This document shows, piece by piece, positions 1 through 12,723 of a stretch of DNA of 64,000 nt. The notes below the pieces were generated by a model. The model made no database searches. It saw nothing but the letters and a program-made list of their open reading frames with translations, and was not told the origin of the DNA. The stretch spans positions 3,930,501 to 3,994,500 of the forward strand of contig LR746270.1 in NCBI GenBank assembly GCA_902729315.2, written 5' to 3'. The translations under genes were made by a program, and so were the position numbers. Every line of letters begins with the position of its first letter. Within the stretch, counting starts at the first letter, position 1. The DNA is from Spirodela intermedia (taxonomy: Eukaryota > Streptophyta > Magnoliopsida > Alismatales > Araceae).

Positions 1-535
1 GGCCCACGAAATTACAAGATGTATTATAGGCTTATAGAATAGCTTATAAAAATCCCATAGGTATGTCCCCATTTTGTCTCATTTTTAGAAAGCCATGTCA
101 TCTTCTTGTGGAAATGGAGCATAAAACATTATGGGCTATAAAAAATTTATGTATGGATGAAAAATCAGCTGGTGGGCATAGAATTTTTCAACTGCATGAA
201 CTAGAGGAGTTGAGAAATGAAGCTTATGAAAATCATAGAATATATAAAGAAAAAACTAAAACTTTTCATGATAAATATATTAGCAGAAAAAAATTTGATG
301 TTTGACAAAAAGTGTGGTATATGATTCTAAGCTGAAATTATTCCTAAGAAAATTAAAATCAAAATAGAAAGGGCCTTATGTGGTGGAAGAGACATGTGAT
401 CATGGGGCTGTAATGATTAAAGATCCTAAAAGTGATCATAACTTTAAGGTAAATGGACAACGGCTTAAACATTATATATAACATGAACGCCTTGCAGAAA
501 AAGAAATTTTATTATTAAAAGAAATTCAAGAGTAA
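1..535 (+). pseudogene. Athila-like Pol C-terminal remnant (integrase tail)
   Basis: This is the 3' end of a Ty3/gypsy pol gene that enters from the left edge of the window. In the frame starting at base 3 it matches residues about 1190-1366 of the complete Pol at 28235-32335, ending at a TAA at 533-535. It is broken: a Trp codon has become TAG near base 33, a Gly codon has become TGA at about 303, a one-base deletion follows near 318, and more stops lie downstream. Several changes are G-to-A or C-to-T transitions, as expected for an old methylated copy. It encodes no functional protein. It lies on the opposite strand to the complete element. Confidence 0.92.
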
Positions 536-2125
536 GATCAAGAAGTCCAGCTGGAGACATTAAATTCAGCGCTGCATGGGAGGCAACCCATGGTTTTTAT
601 TTCATTTTGTTTGATTTTTTTTATCTCTGTTTTTCTTAGAATTTTGTGGTACTTGTTTCTATATTTGTTTTTTCGAAAAAGTGCAGGAGGAGGAGGGTAA
701 GACAAAGTGGAAAATTAAAAATGAGGTTGAGGTGATGTCTTTCGGAGCTTTATCATTTATGACAACATTTTTAATGCTTAACTTTGCATATATACATGCT
801 TCACGTGAAAATTGAACTTTCAGCATATTCTATTTCGATTTTTCTATGTCATTGAGGACAATGTCATTTTTAAGTTGAGGGGTGAAGTATTCATTATTAA
901 TTTATACAGTAGGATGATTAAGAACATGTGTTTAAATTTTATTCAACTTAGAATAGCAACTAAAAAAATAAAAAAAATAAAAAATCAGGAAAACTACAAC
1001 ATCTATTTTCTAGTTTTCTATCACGAACAATAGGCTGTCAAAAACAATAGACAAAAAAACAGCCCGAAATTTGAAATTCTAGAGACCCTTTTCTCACATT
1101 TCAATTCCTTAGATATATATTACTGAAATTCAAAATTACAACTATAAAGAGGATAGTTTTGATTTATTTTTGACAAATTTATTGCTGCTAAAAATAGAAC
1201 TTTAAAAAAAATAGAAATGTCAAAACTATCTAATTAACAAATTCTTACATCATATTGCATGCATGAAAAATTAAATCAATTAGATTGATTGATACTAAAA
1301 GATACTAGGAAGATTATTATTGAGTCAAAAGAATGATCTAGTAGCATGAAATGTTAGAATACTCCTTGGATACATGATAGATAACATGGATTTGATTTTA
1401 TAGATTTTCACTTCATGATCTTGATGGATAGTATTTACTTGATGTGAAAATTTGATTGATCATTTGAGTTTAATGGAGATTTTTGCACCCTGATCTATAG
1501 GACTCGTGATGAGAAATCACTTATTCTGAAAAAAAAGAAGAGAGAGCAATGTGAAAAATCTAGAAACGAAGAGTACACATGGAGGGTGTGAGACATTATT
1601 CTCATTGTCGAAAATCATGTATAGAAAAACATTTGCTGCAAAATAAGTGGATAAAGTGAAAGTCCTAAAAATGAAGAGTACACATGGAGGGTGTGAGACA
1701 TCATTTTTATTGTCAAAATTTATCTACAGGAAAAGCTACTTATCCACTATATATATTAAAAAAAAAGAAAAAATATAGTGCAAACTTCAAAAATCAAGCC
1801 ATAGAAAAAGGAAAATGTAGGATCAATATTATTCTTGGATGAGTATTGATAATTAGAACATCTTGTAAATACATCTATGAGTGAAGAAGTGATAAAGATG
1901 TAAATAGAAATAGTGAAGTCTAGATTGTTATTCCCAGGAGCGTTTAAACATTTAAGTGCTTGATATCATTCTTAAGTACTTGATATAAGAATCCAAAGTG
2001 TTTAAAGGTGCATCATTTCTAATTGTATTTTTGTTTTGTATTGAAATATGATGTTTAAGATTTGTAAATTTTTATTTTCGTAATTCTATTGCTAAGGGAC
2101 TAGCAATGATTTAAGTTGGGGGGTG
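536..2125 (+). mobile_element. Athila-like 3' non-coding region and polypurine tract
   Basis: This spacer between the pol stop and the 3' LTR parallels 26636-28234 of the complete element in reverse. It has no usable ORF and no env-like gene. Two direct repeats about 105 bases apart (around 1573 and 1677) share the core ATGGAGGGTGTGAGACAT and occur in both copies of the element. The polypurine tract (AAGTTGGGGGGTG) lies at 2113-2125, directly before the LTR. Confidence 0.85.
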
Positions 2126-3260
2126 CGATAAGTTTTCATTATCATAAGTTAATAATTATTACATATTATATTTTTAGTCTTAACTCATGATAAATAGACT
2201 TAAATTTGTGTTAAAGTGTAAAAAGTGGTTTTCAAATGATTAACGTAAATTTTTGGATAATTATGTGATTTTATATGATTTTTACAATCTTACTTTTGAG
2301 ATAAATGAAGAACAAGAAATAAAAATAAGAATACTGCAAAATGAGAGGACCCGTCGGCCATCTGGGCCTGCAAGTGGGTCGGAAGCGTAGTCGGGGAGTA
2401 GCCACGAGCAGGGGCTCGAGCGGCTTAGCTTGGACCGATAGGGGCACGTGTGCGCCACTCCCCTTCCACGTCACTAGTGGCCAGTCAACTGTGAGGCAAG
2501 GAGTGGTCGTACACGTGAGAGAAGGGACTTTGCTTAGAAAGCTAACTTTACTATATATTCACTCGAAAAATCAGCGTACAACTAATGTGGGACTAAACCC
2601 GCGTCACACCTTCCTCAGAAGAGGTGGGTGACTGGCGCGGGTTCGAGTCCTTCTAGAGTCAAAAGTCATATATTTTTATCTAATTATCGTGACTTTCCTG
2701 CAGATCACCGGTGAAGGATTAAGCAAACAGAATTGCTAGATCATCGGTGAAAATCTCATCAATGCGATTCGCAGAGCATTGCTACTAAAATTGTTGAACA
2801 ATTCGTGATAAAAGGATCACAAATCCATCAAGTAAATCATCTCCGATTAATCGACAAACAAGTCGTCGTTGGGAAGAGGACGATCCACCGGGAGACGAGT
2901 CACCACCTCCTGAGAGCATACCAGATGCGATGAAGAGCCTCCTCTTGCTGTGCAGACCTGAAGATGAAGATCCCTGACATGCGCCCCACCTCCATCCAAC
3001 TCTTCTTCGTCGGGTGACAGCCGTCAGAGAGCCGCAAAGTTGCCATTTTTCTACTCTGCCAGGTGACAGCCACTAGAGATGACTCAACGACCTATTTCCT
3101 TAATCTCTAGACTTCACGAGAAGATCTAGAGATTGCCTACGTCATCTTTGTCCAAGAAGAGCCTTCGAGGCTGTGGACACTACATGACAATCATCCCAAA
3201 CGCTCAAGATTCTGGTGCATCGTCGACGCATCGTCGTCGCGACATCAGAACTCTATTTTC
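2126..3260 (+). mobile_element. Athila-like 3' LTR, truncated
   Basis: This LTR is homologous to the reverse complement of 33763-35376. It starts right after the polypurine tract, with CGATAAG where TGATAAG is expected. It carries the conserved inner landmarks: the tRNA-like B box at 2640-2650, the GTGGGACTAAAC stretch, and the GC-rich terminal half. It stops abruptly near 3260, about 490 bases short of the expected CACGTCA end, and continues into host block R1. The truncation removed any right-hand target duplication. Confidence 0.88.
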
Positions 3261-5299
3261 TTGGGTTGGTTTATTTGTCAACATTCTATAACACACTTCA
3301 TAAAATTATAGTGTTGACAAATGCGAGGAGCTGCTACCTTAATGGAGGTTAGTACATAGATGGGCATGCATAGACGAGGTGCCAATATTTACTGTGTAGG
3401 TATACCTATTTTGATTAAAGAAACCTTAACCCCAAGATGTCTCACTCTATCAAACCATTTAACAAGAGATTGTTTCAACCTATATGAAACTATCAATCTG
3501 TACACCTTTTCCTTAAGGTTGGTACAATAACTACCTCCTAAAGAGCATCATTTTAAAAAATAAATCCAAAACATTTTATGAGTTCATGGACTTACAGTTG
3601 TGAGATCCAGAACGAAAAAATGACCAATAATAGCTGAAATATCAATATCTTAAAAACCAATTAATATAATAGGATATAAAATTCTATATATGAACATTAC
3701 TACATCAACCAACTGAATTCAGTGAACAAGAAGAATTTACGTTAGCCACTTTTCTAATGCAACTTTCAAAAGCTAGTAGTAGTCTCAACGAGTCAAAGAG
3801 TGATCTCATTGAAGCTATGACACAGGTTTTTGGCGCTTGTCCACTTGCCATTAGTTCTTTGAGATTTTCTTTGCCACAGGCGCTCCTCCAAGATGCTATA
3901 GATTAGAGTCGCTCATGATCCATAAGTAATGGTACATATGCTTAGAAGATATTGATTAGAGTTGCTCGTTCAATCTTGTATGTGTTAGCTCTTACACCCC
4001 CATCCTCACTTGAAATAATTTTACTACAAATAAATGATCAGTTTTTTGAGAAAACAATCTTAAGCTCATTCCTCACATGAAATCAAGAAAATTGCCTGGA
4101 AATATTCTAGTAACATTAGTAGCAGCAGTGAGATTATTTTAAATATCACTAGAATTTTTTTTTATTCATAAATTTATTCTCAAAACATATGCCAAAACTT
4201 TAGGCACGAATTCTCATGGCATGTATTCAAAGATTTGAAGATCAATGACGAGATAGCATCAATCCCCTAATGTATTTGAAAGGAATGATACAAAAAGTTA
4301 AATAAGATGAGATCAATGTCACAAATGAGAATCTAAAACAATTGACTAGTGATTGTTTGATTAGATATGCATCGCTGTCCAATTCTCTAATATGGAGATT
4401 AATTCTAACAAGCATCATTGAGAAAAACTACTCTCGTAAAATATTGGTCGAATTAATCAAATTCTAGACCAGTGGAAGGGAAAAGAGTGTGCCACAAAAC
4501 TTCAAGATTTCACAAAGACGTCAAATCATCAGGGTGTCTATGTTTCATTATAACGTCACCCAGTGGGATATTCTTGTTTATTGGCCCACAAAAAAGTCAC
4601 TGGAAAGTAAATGTAGTACTATTTTTCTGCTAAAATCTATCTTCCTTCTACTAGTTTAGTAATATACTTACGAAGGCAGCCAAAACAAGTTCGGGATTCC
4701 TCCATTATCTCCATCAAATAGGCTGCTCTTGGCAGTATTAATCATAAGTCTGTTCTTATGGAAACAGTAATAGGATTTCCTCGCTAACTCCTTAACATAC
4801 ATTACTCAAATTTTCTATTCCTTCATTGTGAATCAAAATGATAAATCATTTAAATCAAGGAGCAAACCATTCTCACGTCATAAATTAAATGCCTACCTTT
4901 TTGACATGGATCATGAAAGGGATTCTTAATTTCAAGTGTGATAAATCATGAAAGTTCCCTATTAGTATATATGAACATTACTACATCAACCAACTGAATT
5001 CAGTGAACAAGAAGAATTTACGTCAGCCACTTTTCTAATGCAACTTTTGAAAGCTAGTAGTAGTCTCAATGAGTCAAAGAGTGATCTCATTGAAGCTATG
5101 ATACAGGTTTTTGGCACTTGTCCACTTGCCATTAGTTCTTTGAGATTTCCTTTGCCGCAGGCGCTCCTCCAAGATGCTATAGATTAGAGTCGCTCATAAT
5201 CCATAAGTAATGGTACGTATGCTTAGAAGAGATTGATGAATCCCACAAACCCTAGTGTTTCTATCCCCTCCATCTTTGTCCACAGCAAAGATGAGTTGT
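3261..5299. repeat. Host tandem unit U0, blocks R1 and R2 (part)
   Basis: Non-coding host DNA. Block R1 (about 3266-3560, with landmarks such as GGAGCTGCT and GGCATGCATAGACGAG) recurs near 10370, 23110, 43835 and 59560. Block R2 follows. A segment of about 265 bases appears twice, at about 3683-3950 and 4968-5232, separated by about 1 kb of unassigned sequence, so U0 contains a local direct duplication or a duplication-flanked insertion. No gene is visible. Confidence 0.7.
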
Positions 5300-7001
5300 T
5301 GATGTGGGACCAAAGAGAAATATCAATACTGAATAGAAGGTTGAGATGTAAGATTACCCTTGGCTAAATTAAGGAAGCTTCTGAGTAGGTTAATCTCACT
5401 GATTTTAGAAGAATTAGAATCATAATTACTTGAGTAAAATTATACTTTCAAGGATTCAGATAAAATTTCAATCAAGGTGTTAAGATCACTGATGAAAGAT
5501 ATAAAGAGGGCTAGACTATGGTTCACTCAATTCCTATAAGGAGCAAAGATGTAAAAATAATGATCATTTCAGAAAGGGAATTGAAATCAATGATGCATAA
5601 TCAAAAGAGATTTTGAAATGATTTTCTTGATTCTAGTGACTTGAGATCCATGAGCCTTGTTGATGAATTTCTAATAGGTAATGATTCAAGAAAATGGTAG
5701 GTCTAAGTTGAGTAGCTGACGTCTACAAAGTATTTGAATAATTAAAAAAAACATAAGGGAGGAAAAAAGGTTTAAATGAGAAATAGAAAGAATAAGAGAA
5801 TAAAATAATAATCAGAATAAATAAAAGGGAGGGGAGAGAAAAAGGGGCGGAATGAGAGGGCGTCGGCGGGACAGAGAGAGAGAGAGAAAGGAATTAGGGG
5901 GTACGTGGCGACGGTGGGGTGAGAGGGAGAGAGAGAAGATGAGGGGGTCCGTGGCGACGGCGGGTCAAAAGGGAGAGAGAGAAGATGGGGGTACGTGGCG
6001 ACGGCGGGAGAGGAAGAGGGAGAGAGAAAATGAGGGGGTACGTGGTGACGACGGCAGAGAGAAGAAAGAGGGTTTCGGCTGGAGAGAGAGAGAGAAGGAC
6101 GGGGAGACGTGGCGACGGCGGAGAGAGAAGAACGAGAGTTTCGGCGGGAGAGAGAGATGAAGTGGCCGCAACGGGATGGACAGCCAGGAGCCGGAGTGGC
6201 GGCGACAGGCGGACGGCAAGGAGGCAGGACGACGGCGATGGAGCAGACGGCGAGGAGGCGGACGACGGCGATGGGGCGGACGGCGAGGAGGCGGGACGAC
6301 GGCAATAGGGCGGACGGCGAGGAGGCAGGACGACGGCGACAGGGTGGCTGGCATGAAGAGGAGTGGCAGTGATGAAGCGGACGACAAGAGGCGGTACAAC
6401 GATGACGGGGTGGCGAGGACAACGTAAAGAGGAAGAGAAGGAGGTCACCCTCAGCCCCTAGTCCAAGAGGCAATGAAGGGAGGGGAGGGACCCCCAGTCC
6501 AAGGGGCAAGATAAGCCTGATTAATTCTGTCAATCACTATCTGAAACACAAAATAGTCTGTGCATTTATAGAGGGAAAAAGAAGAGCGATGGTTTTTCAC
6601 GGAATGGAGAGAGAACAAGAAAGAAGGGGGTGATGGAGACACCCTTTCCCAAGAGATACTATGTGGCGCTTCTAGGTGGCAACGACCCCCCTTTTAAGGA
6701 GAGGGGGACGTGAGGATGACATGGCATCCTCTCCCCATTCTTCTTCTTCTTCTTGTTGGGCCATCCTTTGTAGATGAACCCTCTTGCTTGCTGGTAAGGA
6801 CCCATTAGTCCTGGATCCAATAGAGGAGGAAAGTGTCGGTTGACTTGGAGATGAACTCTTCGAGGTGGAAGAACCCTGATTCTGACACTTCTTCTTGGAA
6901 GGGTTGACCTCAAAGGTTGAGTCTCCGATTGGCCATCATCCGTTGACTTGAGTTGACTTTCATGAGTGGAAGATTCTTCATTAGATCCTGTGATCCTATC
7001 A
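5300..7001. mobile_element. Probable solo LTR containing a purine-rich minisatellite
   Basis: This sequence interrupts block R2, which is continuous in U1 (10930-10970). It starts TGATGTGG and ends CCTATCA (TGAT/ATCA ends). It is flanked by GTTGT (5295-5299) and GCTGT (7002-7006), a likely 5-bp target duplication with one mismatch. From 5860 to 6170 it holds five or six imperfect copies of GGGGGTACGTGGCGACGGCGG separated by GAGAGA runs, then from 6187 to 6350 a GGCGGACGGCGAGGAGGC-type array. Long open frames on both strands here are low-complexity artefacts. No protease, RT or integrase is present, so a solo LTR is the simplest reading. Confidence 0.5.
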
Positions 7002-8240
7002 GCTGTACGGCGTTTGAACACTTAACGAGTGAGGCCAAATATGGAAGCACATTGCCACTACCCCTGGTGCTACACGAAAGGTGGAATCCGTGTACACTAC
7101 CGGGCAACCGAGACAAGGCCGCAGTGATGCACCCATATTATGCTCGGTAGCTTCCGCCATACCTGGTTGGTTGTTCCGGTGGGGGTCGAGCTCCGGAGCC
7201 GACAGTCAGTAACAAACGTTCTCCTCACTTGTCTTGTTTATGGCCTCCGCTAGATTAATCAGTTTTAGAAAAATGAGAAAATTCATAAGTGAACAGGGCA
7301 AGCTGTGTAAGTAGGAAGAAAAGGGTTACAACGTTAATCTACTGCTAATTCAGATGTTTTTCACCCCTTAACAATCTTGTTGTCTTAAATATGCCAAGTA
7401 AACTTTTGAGTACTGCGAACTATTCTCGTCGACAGAAGGAACCCATATTCGCTACGCATTTATGACTTGAGGAGGACTATTTACGTCTTTCGGGCCATAT
7501 GGCTTGTGATATGGGAGAAGGGTAAATAGCGCACGTACGACTTATAAATTACTTCGCAGCTTTTAATTGCGACGGATGGGAAGCCGTGTGAGAATCGATG
7601 GTAAATCTCACTAGAAATTATGTGCAGGTTTAGATTAAAAAAATATTCGTTCCATTTTGTATCAGTGGCTCCTCGAGAAGGGCAGCGAGGAAGCCTTTGG
7701 CACTTTGGTTTTCCTTAAGCTTTGAAAAGATAAAGCATATGTACTCAAGACTATATATTGATGAATATCCAGATCACATCAACAGCAGAAGAAAGGAAGG
7801 CGAGAGATCTGAATCTGTGTAAGAACTCATCTTACTGTCATTTATTCATTATTGGTTTTATCAACAGGGACACAAGAAAGGGAGGAAAAAGGCCGCACAC
7901 AGACAAACCCGATACTACTCTTTCCATTAAAAAATGTCACGAGCAGATAACGGTAGACCTTATACATATTTTATCAACAGTATATTTACGAGGATAACAA
8001 GGGAGATTAATAGGTTTGACCTTCAGAATGATGGTGGCTCTTGACTTGGGAGCAGCTCATACATATTATAATCCTTGGAGTGAAAGACATGGTTTCGCAG
8101 TCAATTACGCATCTAATAGAGTTTTCCTAAAATATCCTAAAATGTTCTTACAGTTACGAAAGGAAGTCGGATATGTGGAGTCCATAAGTTGAAATTGAAT
8201 GATCTTTAATTGGAGAGAAGACCGGAAAAAACGAGTGCGA
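7002..8240. repeat. Host tandem unit U0, blocks R2 (end), R3 and R4
   Basis: Non-coding host DNA collinear with 10970-12150 in U1. R2 ends with a GC-rich stretch (7020-7200) containing GGCGGAATCCGTGTACACTACC-type sequence in other units. R3 covers about 7260-7950 and R4 about 7960-8215. Small open frames here are not conserved between units, so no gene is called. Confidence 0.7.
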
Positions 8241-10369
8241 GAGAGAACTGGAGATTAGAAACCTACATAGGCAGGCAGTCGGACAGAGAGGGGAAGATAG
8301 AGTACGAAAGCAGGAAAGGGACAGCGTTGACGAATAAATGTCGATGGAATGAACTGAAGTTGTTATCTAGTCAGGTTATACAAGGAGGAGAGAAGCTGAA
8401 AGGGCAGGGGAGATAGGGAGCGAGCGAGAGAGAGATGACAAATCGAGATTAGAAAGTCAATCGAACTGAAGCTTCACATTCATTCTGTCCTAATATCCAA
8501 TGTGTAAAGCGATATTAATAAAACACACCGATAAATTTGTTGGAAACGAGGTATTAATATCAGTCAAACCGAGGCCAATAAATATATTCGTCATTTGACT
8601 CTGTCTGGAAGTGCTTCTAAAAATGCCGAATAATCTCAAGAATAGTTTGCAGTGAGACTGGACGGGAATTATTCAACACATTCCTTTCCTCACGTTTTGA
8701 AAAAATAGCTCCGCCGCCAATTCGTCTCCATCCGAAGGCAAAACTGGACAGTACCGTTGAATTTTACTTCCTTCGAACAAACTCAAGGCTCAGTGGGTTG
8801 TACGTTTTACCGCGTCGAAATATTCGTCCAGCAAAAATTTCCTTACCCACCACTTGGATCTTTCGAGGAACGACTCCGGCGCATCTTTTCTGAATATTCT
8901 AAAACTCTTTGCTCTCTCTTTCGACTTATTATGATTGCACGAGTATGTTATGTGCTTATTGGGCACCTAGGAACTTTGAATAAGAGATTCAATACTCTTT
9001 CCTTGGACATGAAACAAAATACTGGTGATGCATAATGGGGGCGAGAGAGACAGAATAAAGGTGAGACGTAGAGAGAGTGAACGAGACCAAGAGAACGAAA
9101 CATACAGTTGATCTGACTCCGATCTCTATACGAAAAGTGGTGGAGGGTGTTGGGGAATGGTGAGGAAAGAACAAACGGGGAGACCATAGAACGGACAAAG
9201 TGAGAGAGAACGATAGGATCGGGCATGACCATGAAATCTGAAAGACGACAGTGTTGTATAACACCATGATATACACCGGTGAATCAGTGCTTTCTCCTAC
9301 CTAGTACGAGACCCATGCATCGGTAAAACATTGTGAACGAAAGTAGCTTGCGACACTCATGTGCCTTGGCTGGGCAGTTATGGAACCTTTTCCGTGCACT
9401 ATTGCTACTACGTCCCTGTTATCACGTGGAGCATATCCAGCACCTTTATTTAATTGTAGCTAATAGTCGACGCTTGAATTCTCTAAATAAAATAGCGATC
9501 TGAATTATACGTGTTCAACAGAAGGATAGGTCCTAAATGAGTCCTCTTAAAAGCTGCAATGCAGACATGTTCTGTTTCTATTTGTATGGCAGAACTTGCA
9601 AGACCAAGGAATTCAGAAATTTTTGGAAGACGACATAACAATGACAAAAAAATGAAATCCGATCCTGGTATAGTCCAAGTAAATTAATGTATCTACCAAA
9701 ACTATCATTAATGTCTTCATAAGCTTTTGGTCCTTCAGAGATAAAGTGTGTGCAATGTGAAAGGTTTTTTAAGCTGTTTTTATTAATTACCAGGTGGTTC
9801 AGATTGTACATGTTAAAATATGATATCACAATTGGGAAACAGTTCTAAATTAAAAGCTTACTGAAAATGAAGAGGTTGAGTACATTGAAATTAACAGCAG
9901 TTATATACTTCTGAGGATCGGGAAATGACTGAGGAACAAAAGGCTACGTATAGAGCAACTAAATGCATTCTAGAGTAATAAAGCTCTAACAGGTTACACT
10001 TGAAGAAGAGATGAATTGCCATCAGGTCAAAGATGTAAAGCGCCAATTTGTCTGATGCAGCGAACTCGATACTGAGTCCAAAAGTAAAACTAATCGCAAT
10101 ACCTGGCCCAGATTAATGTTTATCAATTAAATCCCATAGAGACTAAATTCATCTCCAATTCATATAGCTTTCTTTGGACGAAATCGGGTTTGCGGCCTTG
10201 GTTTGCAAAAAGGTTTTTGTCAAGACAATGTTACATTGGGAATGTAGAATCTACATTTTCCAGAGTAAGAAATATAGGATAGAGTTCTACAAGTAGAAGA
10301 ACAAAAATCTTTGCAAAAGTGTCACAACATTTGTTGAGCTAGGGTTGGTTCATTTCTCTTGATTCTATA
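8241..10369. repeat. Host tandem unit U0, blocks R6, R7 and linker; gene and R5 missing
   Basis: At about 8237-8252 the sequence jumps from R4 to R6, the block that follows gene A in U1 (14715 onward). R5 and the cysteine-rich peptide gene are absent. R7 (about 8640-9320) and the linker (9320-10369) recur near 21240-23110 and 62990-64000. The open frame at 8757-9035 is not conserved in frame in the copies near 21380 and 63170, so it is not called as a gene. Confidence 0.7.
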
Positions 10370-12212
10370 ACACATTACATAAAATTATAGTGTCCAAAAT
10401 TTCGCGGAGCTGCTGCGTTAACGGAGGCTAGTACATACATGAGGCATGCATAGACGAGCTGGCAAGATTTACTGAGCAGGTAATACATATTTTCATACCT
10501 TAAGCCTAGCATGTCTCACTCCATCAAACCGGTTGACAGATACAACCTAGATGAAACTCTCAGTCTCCATGCACACCTTTTCTTTAATGTCGACATAATA
10601 CCTTCCTCCTGAAGGGCATCATTTAAACATCATTGTAAAACCGGAATATATCTGAAAAATACATGTGACACATTTTATTAGTTCATGGACTTACAGCTGT
10701 GAAACACAGAACAAAAAATTACCAAAAAATAGATGAAATATCAAGATTATACAAACCATTATCCCTGTTCTTGATGCTTGTCTACTTGCCATTAGTTCCT
10801 TGAGATTTCCTTTCCTACAGGCACTCCTCCAGGACGCTATAGATCAGAGACGCTCGTAATCCATAGGCAACGGTGCGTACCCTCAGAAGAGATTCGTGGG
10901 TCCCACGAACCCCAGTGTTCGACTCCCCACCATCCTGGTCCACAGCAGAGATGAGTCGTACGGCTTTTGAAAACGTACCGAGTGAGTGCGAATAAGGAAG
11001 CGCATTGCCACTACCCTTGGTGCCGTACAGAAGGCGGAATCCGTGTACACTACCGGGTCTCCGGGACAAAGCCGCAGAGATGCACCCGTATAGTCGGTGG
11101 CTTCCGCCATACCTGGTTGCCCCGGTGGGGGTCGTGCTCCGAAGCCGGCAGTCACTAACGAACGTTCTCCTCGCTTGTATTGTTTATTGCCTCTGCTAGA
11201 TTTTATTAAGTTTTAGAAAAACGACTAAATTCGCAGGTGAAAAGAGCAAGCTGATTAAGTAAGAAGGAAAGGTTACACCGTTGATCTATTGCTCCTTCAG
11301 ATGTTTTTCACCCCTTAACAATCTGCCGTCTTAAATATGCCAAGTACTTAAGTTTTGAGTACTGTGAACTAGTATCGTCGACGGAAAGAAACCACACTCG
11401 CTAGGCGTTTATGACTTGAGGACTATTTACGTCAATCAGGCTATACAGCTTGCGATATGGGAGACAGGTAAATGGCACACGAATTTTAAATTGCCTCGCA
11501 GCTCTTAATTGCCACGGATAGCTGGCAGGCCCTGTGAGAATCGATGGTAAATTTGACTAGAAATTATGTGCGGGCTTAAATCAAAAATATTCATTCTCGT
11601 CTGCATTAATCGCTGCTTGAAACAGACAGCAAAGAAACCTTTGCTATTTTAGGATTTTCTTAAGTTTTGGATAAGACAAGGAATATCTAGTAAAGGCTAG
11701 ATATTGATGAATACGCAGATCACATCAAGAGCAGATGAACGGAAAGTGAGAGATCTGAATCTGTGCAAGAAGTCATCTCAGTTTCATTTATTCAGTATTG
11801 ATTCTTTCAAGAGAGACACGAAAAACCCCGCGCCACAGACAAACCCGATATTACTCTTTCCATTAAAAAATGCCACAGGGACTAGATACTAGTAGACCTT
11901 ATACATATCAACATTATATTTACAAGGGTAACAAGGGAGATTAACAGGTTTGACCTTCAAAATGGTGATGGCTTTTGTCTTGGGAGCAGCTCATACATAA
12001 TATGATCATAAGAGTGAAAGACAATTAAGCATCTAATAAAGTTTTTCTAAAATATCCTACATTATTCTTATAGTTATCTTAAGAAGTAGGATATGTGAAG
12101 TCCATAAGTTAAAATTAAATGATCTATAATTAGAGAGAAGACTGAGAAAAATGAGTGCAAGAGAGAGTTAGAGACAGCGAGAGTGAGAGACCATTGGATT
12201 TTTTAAGCTCTG
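10370..12212. repeat. Host tandem unit U1, blocks R1 to R4
   Basis: This is the least disturbed copy of the first half of the repeat unit: R1 10370-10620, R2 to about 11170, R3 11225-11890, R4 11895-12140, then GA-rich sequence. It serves as the reference for other units. R2 contains a GC-rich 250-base stretch (10930-11160) that is well conserved between units. I could not assign it to any known RNA or protein. Confidence 0.7.
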
Positions 12213-12723
12213 TGTAAGAATAAATATGTAAGCATATGATCACAAAGCAACGAAAATTTAATTTTTAGATATCAATGAGAACAAATAGAAGAGAAATCAC
12301 TAAACTATCAAGAATCCTAATGAGAATAAAACTTTTACCAGACATTTCTAATCCAGATCTCAATGCTTTCGAGACAACTCACACACTTGAGAGTTAGCAA
12401 TTGACTCTTTACTCCTTCTATAAAGATTTTACCTGTATTAGAAGATATAGGAGAGATCAATAAAGAGGAATAAAGTTAATGAAGAGAGAGAAAGAAATAT
12501 CCTTGTTGTCGTTGTCCAAAAAAGAGAAAATATATACCTTATTTATAGAAAGAGGAATAGAGTTGATGGAGAGAGTGACGTCTTCAACCTCCCTCGTTTT
12601 CCGCTCCCTCTCCCTACATGACCCCGAATGGGTCAAAAAGGATGAGGTGACAACTATGTCACCACCCCTCACTCCTTACACATCTCCCAAATAGTCAACC
12701 ATGATGGATAGATACTGCCAACA
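12213..12723 (-). mobile_element. Solo LTR, small family, minus orientation
   Basis: In reverse complement it starts TGTTGGCAGT and ends CTTACA. It is flanked on the plus strand by CTCTG (12208-12212) and CTCTA (12724-12728), a 5-bp target duplication with one mismatch. It is related to 60727-61329, which lies in the opposite orientation in U4. The two share the GGGAGATGTGT region, a stretch around AATTGACTC, and the terminal segment. It has no coding sequence and sits between R4 and R5. Confidence 0.65.

Noticed and set aside
2640-2650. Possible complete tRNA gene around the B-box motif in the LTR
   Set aside because: Only the T-arm-like part is present; no D-arm, anticodon arm or acceptor stem pairs were found. 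Kept only as a B-box observation.
5772-6533. 253-codon minus-strand open frame, and overlapping plus-strand frames
   Set aside because: All are translations of GA-rich and GGCGG-type tandem repeats in a probable LTR. The proteins are low complexity (Ser/Pro/Leu or Arg/Glu/Gly) with no start context or domain.
8757-9035. 92-codon frame in block R7
   Set aside because: Homologous R7 sequence near 21380 and 63170 does not preserve the frame, so it is non-coding repeat DNA.
10883-11155. GC-rich R2 stretch considered as 5S rRNA or a structured RNA gene
   Set aside because: No 5S rRNA, tRNA or snRNA signature motifs are visible. Its conservation is explained by unit duplication.
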